Of a DNA stretch of 64,000 nt, positions 22,495 to 32,378 are shown piece after piece (the first letter of the stretch is position 1; each line of letters begins with the position of its first letter). Under the pieces are notes generated by a model. That model was given only the letters and a program-made list of their open reading frames with translations, was not told the origin of the DNA and did no database searches. Where the stretch lies: the NCBI GenBank assembly GCA_947568835.1, contig OX387606.1:18943940-19007939 (forward strand), in the 5' to 3' direction. The position numbers were made by a program, and so were the translations under genes. This DNA is from Protonemura montana (lineage: Eukaryota > Arthropoda > Insecta > Plecoptera > Nemouridae).

Positions 22495-22577
22495 GTACGT
22501 TAGTCAAGGCAGTAGCACAAACATTCATTCGTTTGATTTATTTTTCTCATCCGTGCTCAATCGACTCTTCGTTCTAG

Positions 22578-22678
22578 CATACGAATATGTGCCCGATTCT
22601 GAAATCGCGTCTGTGACTGTCGGAACGTCCCTAGTCACGGGCCAGAGTGGATCGGAAGAGGACCTTCTGGCAGAAAAG
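22578..22678 (+). CDS. sls: sls exon: acidic linker
   Basis: Acceptor tcttcgttctag, donor AAAAG|GTAACA, phase 1 in and 0 out. It encodes AYEYVPDSEIASVTVGTSL and GQSGSEEDLLAEK, a short Ser/Glu-rich link between Igs. Confidence 0.82.
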
Positions 22679-23333
22679 GTAACAACTTATTGGAAGTCAC
22701 TTCACGACAATGACTATGGATGAACTAGAATCATCTTTCCAGTGGAAATCTGAGCTTTGGGAAATTTAGCAGTTTTCCCTTTCCTTTGTTGGACTATGCG
22801 CATATCCTGTGTTACAAATATATTACCTGTGATTCTATATATGTTTTGTAGATTGTTAGAAATGGATTGTTAGTACGTGTGGAAATCACTTGTAGTTGAA
22901 ATTGTGTTAATAAAATGTGTATTAAAGCATTCAACCCCCAATGAATTTTACGTAGTAATGAGAAAATCAAAGCAATAACTGAAATAATTACATATATTTA
23001 ATTGCTTCACTAAAAACAACTTAACTCTCACTCATAAATAAACGAATTGGTTTCTGACTGCTTTAGTCACATTTTCAATAAATTCGCCAGCATTGGACTT
23101 GTTCCTCGGCTCACAATCAAACACAACTCCAGGCTCAGCTAACATTGAATAGACAGTAGTTAACAGGCTATGAATATCCTGTTTTATAAAAATAAATCAG
23201 TTGGTAAAAAGTGTGCACCAATTTCCTGCAGTAGAAACAAAAGTTTAGAAATATCCTGCTTTTATGATCATCATAAGCATCATACATTTTCATCATCATA
23301 CATTTGTGAGCTGACCAGCGCTTTGGCTTTCAG
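22679..23333 (+). other. Intron, 0.65 kb
   Basis: AT-rich intron with a run of cat/cac triplets near 23,265-23,305. No other element seen. Confidence 0.65.
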
Positions 23334-23455
23334 GAATGGGAAGTAATCGAGGAAAAACCAGAAGTAGAATTGAAACAAGAGGAGATTGGCAACGCGCCGC
23401 ACTTTGTCACCAAATTACCAATCCACATACCATCGAGGGATGGCGAACTCACCAG
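23334..23455 (+). CDS. sls: sls exon: acidic linker and Ig start
   Basis: Acceptor tttggctttcag, donor CCAG|GTACTA, phase 0 in and 2 out. It encodes EWEVIEEKPEVELKQEEIG then APHFVTKLPIHIPSRDGEL, the A strand of the next Ig. Confidence 0.84.
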
Positions 23456-23535
23456 GTACTAACAAAGCAAATGAAACTTGTAACCAAATTTCACCCCCTG
23501 GCGCCAGTTACTCATCCATGCTGTGTCCTGTGCAG

Positions 23536-23756
23536 ACTAGAGGTCAAGGTGGAGGGTTCGCCCAGGCCAACCGTTCGCTGGTACAAGCAAGGAGTTCCCA
23601 TCGAGCCGTCGCGAGACTTCCAAGTCGAGGACTTTGAGGACGGCACTTCCGTGTTGACCATCACAGAAGTCTTCCCCGACGACACAGGCGAGATCCTGGT
23701 CGAAGCGCAGAACGAGTATGGCGTTGACCAGACTGTCTGCAAGCTCGACGTAGAGG
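23536..23756 (+). CDS. sls: sls exon: remainder of Ig
   Basis: Acceptor gtcctgtgcag, donor GAGG|GTGAGT, phase 2 in and 1 out. It encodes LEVKVEGSPRPTVRWYKQG, VLTITEVFPDDTGEILVEA and QNEYGVDQTVCKLDVEG. The F-strand Cys is replaced (ILVEAQN). Confidence 0.88.
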
Positions 23757-24100
23757 GTGAGTCCAATTTGAGTCCATTTTCGACCGAAAGTTTTTTTTTG
23801 TTGCTTGGAACGATTAAATTTGAATGCAGACACCTTCCAGAAGCCAGTAATCATGTTTTTCTTTCAAAGTTGTGTGAATTGTTACTTGAGATGGCTAATA
23901 CTATCTGGCTGGGTCTCATATTCAAATCGTTTCTTTCATTTTTCTTAGAAAAAAAGCTTTTTGTAACAATTTTTTGCTTTTGATGATTTCAGAAACCAAT
24001 TTATTTTCAATTTTCAATTTTTTTCTAGAGCTATAGAGATTTGCATTGATGTCAATTAATCTGGTTTGCTTTTCTTGATGAAATTTTCTTTATTTTCCAG

Positions 24101-24168
24101 TTATCGTAATCGAGTTTCTCTTCTATGGTGTTGGGTCATTCTTCATTGCTATATTGTATGTTGCTTAA
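24101..24168 (+). CDS. Possible alternative terminal exon, hydrophobic tail
   Basis: After the strong acceptor ctttattttccag the phase required by the upstream exon reads about 21 residues, almost all hydrophobic (FLFYGVGSFFIAILYVA at the end), then TAA at 24166-24168. It would make a membrane-spanning C-terminus. The stretch is T-rich, and T-rich intron DNA often reads as hydrophobic by chance. I saw no AATAAA nearby. Tentative. Confidence 0.25.
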
Positions 24169-24191
24169 GCAGCTTCCTTCTCAATCCTTGA

Positions 24192-24219
<28 letters not shown>
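24192..24219. repeat. (TC)n microsatellite
   Basis: About 14 uninterrupted TC units inside an intron. Confidence 0.9.
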
Positions 24220-24222
<3 letters not shown>

Positions 24223-24755
24223 TCTCTTATCACAAAACCTACATGACAAATTCCACACTCACAAGATGCCACCACGCTATATTACGGCTTACAGACATTG
24301 AAACAGTGGCAGCGGTACATGCACAGAACTCACCACGGACCACCACAACATCAACGGCACATTTTATTTGTCACATCATTTTACATGTGCATGACTGATT
24401 TCATAGCGTTTAAATAACTTAACTTTACGCTGTTTTCTTGTACTTTTAATTTTATTACAATACAAGAAATCCAGGGAACCAAAGATTTTGACAAAAGCTA
24501 TAATGCATTTAGTTGAATGCAGTTGTCCCAGTTCTATGACTCTGTGAATTAGTTTACTTCTTTGGTTCCTGTGTTTCTCGTATTCAATCAATTGTCTTTT
24601 AATTTGTGTACATATATTTTAATTTTTTTTTTTTGCATCATATTCGTGTTAAACTGGCAATATTTTGCATTTTATTTGTAAATCGTCCATTGTTTGTAAA
24701 GCCAATGTTAAGTACCTGCTTAAGTACCCGCGCTAACCGCTCTCTGTGTCTCTAG

Positions 24756-25754
24756 GTATCGTCGGCACCAAGGAATACCGCAAGCCCGAATGGGTCACCC
24801 ACATGGAGGAACTCCAGGAAGCCTTGCGAGGTAATGAAGTCACTAGCAGCGTCAGGTCGAGGTCTAGGACCGCTTGCATGCCGCATGGCAGTGACCTGTC
24901 CGTGGACAGTCTTGAGTGCAGATGGTCACGTCCACGCGCAGAGGAAGCCGTCGACCCCTCTCAAGGGAGCATGTCGGCCGGAGAGGAGTCCGTGTTCGTG
25001 TCCAGCGCAAGTAGTTTGTGTTCAGAAGATGTGCGCGTTGCTCGTTCTAACGCTTCTGTCCTTGTGCCGTTCCATTTGTCGCCCCACAAGTCCACTACAC
25101 ACACTAACCTCGCCACGCTGGGCGGCGACGAGACTGACAAGCTCGATTGTCCACTGAACGTAATGCACGACTACGTAAAATCCCATCCGATATCGATATC
25201 AGCAGTCATAGACGCGCTGGAAGCAAACATACCGGAGAAACCAGAGACTGATTTCAGTCGCAAACGGCGGGAAAAGTCGGAGGAAATAGTTGTGTTCGTC
25301 GACAACCCCAAGCTTGACGCGCACCTGCCGTTCTACCTATTGTCCCCGATCCGGGAGAGCAGCGAGCACTCCACCGCCAGCAGCAGCTCCAGAAAGTCTG
25401 CGCAGCCAGAGTCGACACTAAGGCTGTTGTCGGCGTCGTGCGAAGCGTTGCAGGGGACGTACGACGTCTCGATGAGCTCCGAGACTCAAACTAAGTACCA
25501 GACGTTCCCGCGCTCCAAGATCCCAGTTCTCTCGCCGATGCGCAACAACGCCTGCTATGACGTGCCCGAGGACCCGTCCATGTACCCTCTGGAGCCTCGC
25601 GAACTGGATCCGGAGAGCTTTCAACAGCTGCACAACGCCGACAGCCAAGAAGAGCTGCAAGAATTCCTTCTCTTAGAGAGTCAATGCATGACCACAGATA
25701 ACAGGCGAGGAATAGCGTCCGCCTTTGTCGCCTCTGACGACGAGGAAGAATCAG
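24756..25754 (+). CDS. sls: sls exon: unique Ser-rich region, two possible donors
   Basis: Acceptor gtgtctctag, with donor TCAG|GTAACA at 25754. The first 25 codons (GIVGTKEYRKPEWVTHMEEL then QEALR) end at a second donor, CGAG|GTAATG after 24830. Both donors leave phase 1 and join the next exon in frame, so a short (24756-24830) and a long form are possible. The long part adds 308 residues without Ig features: Ser-rich segments, SISAVIDALEANIPEKPE, a possible YDVPEDP phosphotyrosine site and LEPRELDPESFQQLH. GC-rich codons show it is coding. Function unknown. Confidence 0.8.
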
Positions 25755-26301
25755 GTAACACGGGAAAGAAGTCACCTTAGCCCCCGCAATATTCTTGCAT
25801 TTACACACTTATCTCAATTTATGTTTCCAATCGCATAAAACTACAATACTTTCCGTTCACGTTTCATCGAAATAAGCACCATGCATTCACTCTCAAAACT
25901 GGGTCTTCACCACCACACAAAAATAATGTTACGATGACCTTCATGACTGTTCACATAATCATGGTTTCATAAACGAGGTACCACGCTCTGCTGCACTCAC
26001 CTCACAAGGACCTTTGTAACACCACCTCGTGCTGTTTGTTGTGTTTTTGGTGCACCCAACATCTAATTATTCACCCTGTCTCGTGTGCCTTGTCCATGTA
26101 ATCGCATGTTTGGTGTTTCATGTCGTTCTCATAGACCAATGACGGAGCACAAAGAATGCCAAACAATATTTCTTCTCAGAGTACAAGGTACGTATGACCT
26201 GCAAATATCATTCTGAATTGAGTGAGATCGTTTTTTTTCCTGTAACAGTTTTTGACAGAAACATATTGTTGAACCGGTCTGTATTTTTTTTTCTCTTGCA
26301 G
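25755..26301 (+). other. Intron, 0.55 kb
   Basis: No recognisable element. Ends in a good acceptor, tttttttttctcttgcag. Confidence 0.65.
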
Positions 26302-26406
26302 CAACTCAATGTGTGCCGACATTCACCATTGAAGTCAAGGACTACCGAGCAAAGGAAACTGAACCAGTTACTTTCGAATGCCAGTATCAAGGCATGCCAG
26401 TTCCTG
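26302..26406 (+). CDS. sls: sls exon: first half of Ig
   Basis: Acceptor ttctcttgcag, donor CCTG|GTTAGT, phase 1 at both ends. It encodes CVPTFTIEVKDYRAKETEP and VTFECQYQGMPVP with the B-strand Cys. Confidence 0.87.
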
Positions 26407-26507
26407 GTTAGTTGGCTACCGTCCCTTATTTACTGCTTGCATTTTAAAATATTTCATCCCCTTTCTACATGTCACTGTGATTACAACTGTGTTTTAATTT
26501 CTTCCAG

Positions 26508-26690
26508 ATATTGTTTGGTATCGCAACGACAAACTAATTTCTAACACGAAGAATGTCAAAATCAACACCAAGAACTTGAAGTCGTCGTGCAGCATCCTTT
26601 CGGTGACTCCCGAAGATCAGGGTACTTACGTCTGCAAGGCAACGAGCCAGATCGGAGAGACGACGACCAGGGGCAAACTATACGTTCAAG
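26508..26690 (+). CDS. sls: sls exon: second half of Ig
   Basis: Acceptor aatttcttccag, donor CAAG|GTGCGA, phase 1 at both ends. It encodes DIVWYRNDKLISNTKNVKI, CSILSVTPEDQGTYVCKAT and SQIGETTTRGKLYVQ. With the previous exon it makes a complete, disulfide-capable I-set Ig. Confidence 0.89.
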
Positions 26691-26780
26691 GTGCGAATAG
26701 ACCACGTTGCAGACCACGGTCTGCAAAGATCACCGTACGCTTCATGGGTTTCATTTTTTACCAACCCATTTAATTTACAG

Positions 26781-26928
26781 AGTTGCCCCGAGACAAGAAG
26801 AAGGAAGTCGAATTGCAAAAGGCTAAAGAGGAAGAGGAGAAAATCAAAATGGAGAAAATACAGCTTGAAAAGAAGCGCTTAGAAAAGCGCCAGAAGAAGG
26901 GAACCGTAACGTTCGAAACAGAAACAAA
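26781..26928 (+). CDS. sls: sls exon: charged single-helix or coiled-coil segment
   Basis: Acceptor tttaatttacag, donor ACAAA|GTAAGA, phase 1 in and 2 out. It encodes ELPRDKKKEVELQKAKEEEE and KMEKIQLEKKRLEKRQKKG, a dense alternation of Glu and Lys expected to form a stable single helix. Confidence 0.86.
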
Positions 26929-27096
26929 GTAAGATCCATGCTGTATTTTAACTGCAATTTTGTGCTCTTTAAAATGTTTCCACTATAATAATTTTTTTCA
27001 CTATTCATATTTACAGGTAGCAAAAATTCTTCGATTATTTCTGCTTTATTATTTGATTAAATCTGTCGCTTATGAACCTTTCTCATTTCTCCACAG

Positions 27097-27472
27097 AGAG
27101 ACCGCGGGTGTGAGCGTGACCCAAGTAATGGAGTCCACCTCGACAATCACGGAGACGACGCAGTCGGTGAAGGCCAAGCAAGTCCTTTCAGTAGCGGAGT
27201 CCGTGCAGACTTCGGCGGTCGCCTCGTGCAAGAAGATCGACGACAAGACGGAGGCGGTCGCCGAGATTGAGGAGAAGGCCGTGAAGACGGCGCCGATCCA
27301 AGAGTCCATCACCGTGTCTGAGATCCAACCGGAGGACGTGGTCAAAGAGCTGCCCGATAAGAAGCCAAAGGCTCGCCGTGCGAAGCCGGAGAAGAAGGTT
27401 TCAGTCACCGAGACAGCCACCGTGACGCAGGTCCAGACGTCGTTGGCGGAAGAGATCATGATTCACGAGGAG
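27097..27472 (+). CDS. sls: sls exon: Val/Thr/Glu repeat-type segment
   Basis: Acceptor catttctccacag, donor GAG|GTAGGC, phase 2 in and 0 out (125 codons). It encodes TAGVSVTQVMESTSTITET, ESITVSEIQPEDVVKELPD and KKVSVTETATVTQVQTSLAE. The SVTQV/VTETATVTQVQ units resemble the repeats of the giant exon at 35953, as an outlying member of that array. Confidence 0.86.
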
Positions 27473-27771
27473 GTAGGCGTTGCATTCGAATATCTTTCTG
27501 GCAGCGTGTAAAAACAGCACCTTCTCGCTTTAATTCCAGCGAATACTTTCCATGCAATCGTATCACTCTTCAAAACGCAATAATAATTTTTTACCTAATA
27601 ATAATAATATTAATAAATGTGGATAGAACTAATCATTTTTCAGAAAATACTTTTTCCAAATAAAACACCATCTCCGTAAAATAAGGGACATCTAAATGAT
27701 AAAATAAGTTTTCAGTCCTCTGACACATTCAAGTTCCTTGAATTCTGTTGACGACCCATTGCCCTTTGCAG

Positions 27772-28014
27772 ATCCGCATGGCAACCGAGATTGAGGAATT
27801 AATGCAGACCATCTCTGCCCGCGAGTTCGGTGCCGGCGAGTCGCCTCTCCGCGAGCTGGCCAAGATCGGCTTCCTCGTGCGTCACGGCGTGTCAGTCAAC
27901 GAGATTACAACCCTCTACCAGGCCGACCTGTTCCCCGCGCTGCGCACACCTCAAGCGCAGTCTGCGCTTGTGCAGGTGGTCGAGCGCAGGGGATACGGCA
28001 CCCTAGTGTCGCAG
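27772..28014 (+). CDS. sls: sls exon: predicted helical domain, part 1
   Basis: Acceptor cctttgcag, donor CAG|GTAAGC, phase 0 at both ends (81 codons). It encodes MATEIEELMQTISAREFGAG, LRELAKIGFLVRHGVSVNEI and QSALVQVVERRGYGTLVSQ. This is a balanced, globular composition quite unlike the PEVK around it and probably all-helical. I recall similar sequence in other insect Sls proteins but cannot search here. Confidence 0.87.
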
Positions 28015-28336
28015 GTAAGCGGAGAAATGTGTGGCGTTATGCGGAGGGGGCGTTTGTGTTTCAATTCGATTCGTCAAATTTCGAATCTTAACGTCATCTA
28101 TCTGCACCTTTTTTGAAGAGAGGATAAATTTTGGAAGGAAGTTAAATTTTTCCTTTAGAGTCAGCAAATCTGAACATTATTATTTAAGCTGTTAGCTATT
28201 AGCTTTATTACCAATATAAGTAATGTGTAAATTTATGAACAGATTACAAAAATTATTTGGGTCAAACATGTAGTAGTCATATTTTATCTTATCTAGTAGA
28301 AAGTTTCTCTACTTTACATCTTAACTCATTTTATTC

Positions 28337-28340
28337 CCTT
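28337..28340. repeat. Left target-site duplication CCTT
   Basis: CCTT immediately left of the GGGTC terminus, repeated right of the other end. A 5-bp CCCTT reading is possible if the right terminus is one base shorter. Confidence 0.7.
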
Positions 28341-29737
28341 GGGTCATTCCATATCAAGTGCCCACACTCAAAACCTTCACTATCTCAGAACTTGACGAAA
28401 TTTTCAGGAGGGTTAGAACACCGGAAATAAAAAATCTCTTTTAAAGTTTTTTTCCATATGTCTAGCGGTTTGCCCGTGGCAGGGGATGGAAAAATAAAAT
28501 ATTTTACTTTTTGCCCCGCACGGCCATTCACTATATTCACTCTAGCGTTTGAACAAATAAACTTAAAACAATGGGATTAGTTCTAAAATGATAATCGTGC
28601 TTTCATTAACAAGAAAAAATGCATAAATTGCTTACTTATCAAGTTTAGGGGTAGAAAAAATCCACCCTTAAATTTCAACCCTTAATAACTCGAGAAGTAA
28701 TATTTTTTTTTTTTTTTGTTTTGTTGTGAAGCATCTCCTGTCTATTATCTTTCCATGAAAAAAAAATTAATCATTAACAGCCGTATGATCAGAAGTTATG
28801 AGATTTTTATTGTATAAATGTGTGTGCATTTAGTTGTGTTTCTGCAAGTCTGTTAGCATGGTCCATGCAAATCACCCGTAAATTGATAGATTATATAATT
28901 TTTCAGTTTAAAAATTGTGTGTAAGTACTACAAAGATTCTTTTTACTCACTCATTTCTTCGTTTCACTCTGACCTATCACTCTGGCTTCTTCGAACAACG
29001 GCGAGGAGGAGAACACCCGCGTGGCTACTGAGTGCTCAGACACGGGTACGAAGCAATGCAGTTTTTGCGTGCCGGGAATTGGCCGGGATGACGCAAATCG
29101 TGTGGCTAGCACCTGTTCTGTGTCTTGGTGCTCCTCAATAGTTCCGAATGTGAAGTTGATGGTCGGGATGGCTTCGACCGCCCAATCGAAGAGTTGCCGG
29201 GGTGTTATTATTTGCGACTCGTAGGGGCGCTGAAGACTCGCCCGCGCTGCCAGCCGCTTGACCGTCCCTCCGACGCCGTCGCAGGCGCTCTTCCCATGTG
29301 ACGTCGCCGTGAAATGCCACTCCACGTCGGCCCCAAAGTCTCTTTGATAGTGGCACAAGTTGGCAAAATTTTTCCTATTTTTATATTGCGAGGCTGCCCC
29401 ATCAGAAAAATAGAACATCTTCTTTATGGTCTGAAATTTATTGTGCAAAAAGCTCACGAGTTTTTTTATGAATAGATGCACTGCGACAGTGTTGTGGATC
29501 AAACTCTCGGAAATTACAACAAAGCTGATGTGGCGCTCTTCCCCGCCCTCTTTGTAATATGCCACGAAGGGGTGGATGGTGGCGGACGCATTGTTCCAGT
29601 GGAACCCCTGGGCCTCGTCTTGTAGCACGAACGCATAGTTTTCGGCAAAATCACAGATCACCAAAAACTCGCCGGGCAGGAGACCGCACTTGATGTCCGA
29701 TTGGTGCGAAGATTGTTTTTTAGCAATAAAAGAGTGG
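28341..29737. repeat. Left arm of transposon palindrome
   Basis: 1,397 bases that pair with 30149-31545, equal in length to the base. A 15-T run inside (about 28704-28718) matches a 15-A run in the other arm. Confidence 0.92.
28951..29737 (-). pseudogene. Inverted partial copy of the transposase C-terminus
   Basis: The minus strand carries the same C-terminal 260 residues (HSFIAKKQSSHQ to GQSETKK) as the + copy at 30149-30935, as part of the left arm. It lacks the N-terminal half. Confidence 0.85.
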
Positions 29738-30935
29738 ATTTTCAAAATTTGCAGAGCTGCGGCCGAAGAACTGTGTGTTGCCTGGTGCCAGTGGGACTCA
29801 TTCGGTGTGCGTGTGCACTATCCACCAAAACGTCAAGCTAATGATCATCGGTGCCGACTTGACGAAGTTGACAGTGGACCAATCTTATCCGATAACATCT
29901 TACCACGACTGCCTTGAGCAGTTGGTCTGCGACAGTCCCCTCCCCGAATGCCATCTAGGCGAGTGTGAGGAGTGCCCGGGCATCGAGCCGTTAAAGGAGC
30001 GCCTCACGCAACTGCTGGACGACGAAATGGTGGACAATGTTATCTACAAGCAGTGGGAGAGCACCGACCGATGCACCCTGCAAACGCACATCGATTCATC
30101 CGAGGAATTCGTGGACAGTTGTTGTGCAAAATTAGTTGCTCTGTGCCGCCACTCTTTTATTGCTAAAAAACAATCTTCGCACCAATCGGACATCAAGTGC
30201 GGTCTCCTGCCCGGCGAGTTTTTGGTGATCTGTGATTTTGCCGAAAACTATGCGTTCGTGCTACAAGACGAGGCCCAGGGGTTCCACTGGAACAATGCGT
30301 CCGCCACCATCCACCCCTTCGTGGCATATTACAAAGAGGGCGGGGAAGAGCGCCACATCAGCTTTGTTGTAATTTCCGAGAGTTTGATCCACAACACTGT
30401 CGCAGTGCATCTATTCATAAAAAAACTCGTGAGCTTTTTGCACAATAAATTTCAGACCATAAAGAAGATGTTCTATTTTTCTGATGGGGCAGCCTCGCAA
30501 TATAAAAATAGGAAAAATTTTGCCAACTTGTGCCACTATCAAAGAGACTTTGGGGCCGACGTGGAGTGGCATTTCACGGCGACGTCACATGGGAAGAGCG
30601 CCTGCGACGGCGTCGGAGGGACGGTCAAGCGGCTGGCAGCGCGGGCGAGTCTTCAGCGCCCCTACGAGTCGCAAATAATAACACCCCGGCAACTCTTCGA
30701 TTGGGCGGTCGAAGCCATCCCGACCATCAACTTCACATTCGGAACTATTGAGGAGCACCAAGACACAGAACAGGTGCTAGCCACACGATTTGCGTCATCC
30801 CGGCCAATTCCCGGCACGCAAAAACTGCATTGCTTCGTACCCGTGTCTGAGCACTCAGTAGCCACGCGGGTGTTCTCCTCCTCGCCGTTGTTCGAAGAAG
30901 CCAGAGTGATAGGTCAGAGTGAAACGAAGAAATGA
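29738..30935 (+). CDS. Transposase-like protein, N-terminus missing
   Basis: Encodes about 400 residues, open from the palindrome junction to the stop before 30936. It begins FAELRPKNCVLPGASGTHS and VCVCTIHQNVKLMIIG. It continues with VICDFAENYAFVLQDEAQG, HWNNASATIHPFVAYY, YFSDGAASQYKNRKNF and HGKSACDGVGGTVKR. The Asp residues in DFAENY, FSDGAAS and CDGVGG are candidates for an RNase-H-like DDE/D catalytic triad. Related uncharacterised proteins are frequent in arthropod genomes as far as I recall. No ATG is needed at the junction because the frame runs in from the other arm: the original N-terminal exons are absent, so it cannot be a complete transposase. Confidence 0.75.
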
Positions 30936-31545
30936 GTGAGTAAAAAGAATCTTTGTAGTACTTACACACAATTTTTAAACTGAAAAATTATATAATCTAT
31001 CAATTTACGGGTGATTTGCATGGACCATGCTAACAGACTTGCAGAAACACAACTAAATGCACACACATTTATACAATAAAAATCTCATAACTTCTGATCA
31101 TACGGCTGTTAATGATTAATTTTTTTTTCATGGAAAGATAATAGACAGGAGATGCTTCACAACAAAACAAAAAAAAAAAAAAATATTACTTCTCGAGTTA
31201 TTAAGGGTTGAAATTTAAGGGTGGATTTTTTCTACCCCTAAACTTGATAAGTAAGCAATTTATGCATTTTTTCTTGTTAATGAAAGCACGATTATCATTT
31301 TAGAACTAATCCCATTGTTTTAAGTTTATTTGTTCAAACGCTAGAGTGAATATAGTGAATGGCCGTGCGGGGCAAAAAGTAAAATATTTTATTTTTCCAT
31401 CCCCTGCCACGGGCAAACCGCTAGACATATGGAAAAAAACTTTAAAAGAGATTTTTTATTTCCGGTGTTCTAACCCTCCTGAAAATTTCGTCAAGTTCTG
31501 AGATAGTGAAGGTTTTGAGTGTGGGCACTTGACATGGAATGACCC
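30149..31545. repeat. Right arm of transposon palindrome
   Basis: Inverted copy of 28341-29737. It carries the C-terminal part of the transposase frame in + orientation. Confidence 0.92.
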
Positions 31546-31549
31546 CCTT
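31546..31549. repeat. Right target-site duplication CCTT
   Basis: Matches the left flank of the transposon. Confidence 0.7.
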
Positions 31550-32207
31550 ACTTTTATAATTTTGTAATTCTGTCCTTATGCACTCCACTTCCCCTAAACG
31601 CAACCCGCTATTCATACCTGGCACCTCCACCAAGAAAAATAGTTTATACCTCGAAAAAATTACTTTTAAAACAAATAATGGAATATTTTGGGATAATATG
31701 TAAACAAAACTATCGTATCATTTAGTTCTGAGCATCATTTTGTGTCCCTTACCCCTAAACGCAGCCCGCAGAGCAAACTTGGAATGAACTGATATTAAGT
31801 TGGAAATTGAAAAGCGTGTGATACTTTGCATGCACGTCAGAGACAAGGAGACAGGTGTTTGAACTTAGGGCTCCGATTCCTGCACGTGGTGTGACAAAAC
31901 CAGCCATAAATATAACATTTTGTAAAGATTGCTTCATTTCAGAGCAGAACGTGTCCACGTGAGCGCACATAGTAATCAACTAATTGCAAAGATAATCGTG
32001 ATAAACCAGAGAGAATAGGTTGCTGTGAGCACTTCGATGTGTCTCAGTACATCTTGCAGTTGAATGGTCACCATTTAAAACAAGAATACTTTGTGAAGTC
32101 CTTTTTGAGACCTAGACCCAGATCTAGAACTGAAGGGATTTACCGAGGGTGAACGTACTAAGAAAAAGAGTAAGAATAACACCTGTCGGGCTGGTTTGTG
32201 TCTTCAG

Positions 32208-32378
32208 ATCTTGACCGAAGAGTCGACGATGGATGAGACCGTCTTCGCTGCCACAGTTGGTTTCCGCGCGTTCATGCGTATGGTGGAGCTCAACTACGCC
32301 ACGGTCGAGGAGGTCATCACTCACTTTTCACCCGAAGACTTCAGCCCAAGTGCTTGGGAATCCACCGAGGTATCACAG
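32208..32378 (+). CDS. sls: sls exon: predicted helical domain, part 2
   Basis: Acceptor gtttgtgtcttcag, donor CAG|GTAGGC, phase 0 at both ends (57 codons). It encodes ILTEESTMDETVFAATVGF, RAFMRMVELNYATVEEVIT and HFSPEDFSPSAWESTEVSQ. It completes the globular domain begun at 27772. Confidence 0.87.

Larger units (their letters stand above)
23757..24755 (+). other. Intron, 1.0 kb, with CT repeat
   Basis: T-rich intron with a (TC)n run at about 24192-24219 and a possible hydrophobic terminal exon at 24101-24168, listed separately. Nothing else recognised. Confidence 0.65.
28341..31545. mobile_element. Palindromic TIR DNA transposon, 3,205 bp
   Basis: Starts GGGTCATTCCA and ends TGGAATGACCC, flanked on both sides by CCTT (28337-28340 and 31546-31549), which I read as a 4-bp target-site duplication. 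The left 1,397 bases (28341-29737) are the reverse complement of the right 1,397 (30149-31545). In the stretches I compared, including the transposase part, I saw one difference (28353 against 31533). The 411-base centre is single-copy and continues the transposase frame. So the element is a right half copied in inverted orientation around its own coding region. It is very young or kept uniform by conversion. I cannot assign a superfamily. Confidence 0.9.
28015..32207 (+). other. 4.2-kb intron carrying a palindromic transposon
   Basis: The intron splits the helical domain. 28341-31545 is a DNA transposon (separate entry). The rest is AT-rich. An 18-bp motif, CCCCTAAACGCARCCCGC, occurs twice at about 31589 and 31753. 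Confidence 0.75.

Noticed and set aside
24152-24162. TTGGGTCATTC, like the transposon end
   Set aside because: Only about 11 bases match and no second end or further element sequence is nearby.
28341-31545. Palindrome as an assembly artefact
   Set aside because: A fold-back artefact would copy arbitrary flanking DNA. Here the palindrome stops exactly at matching terminal sequences flanked by CCTT on both sides.
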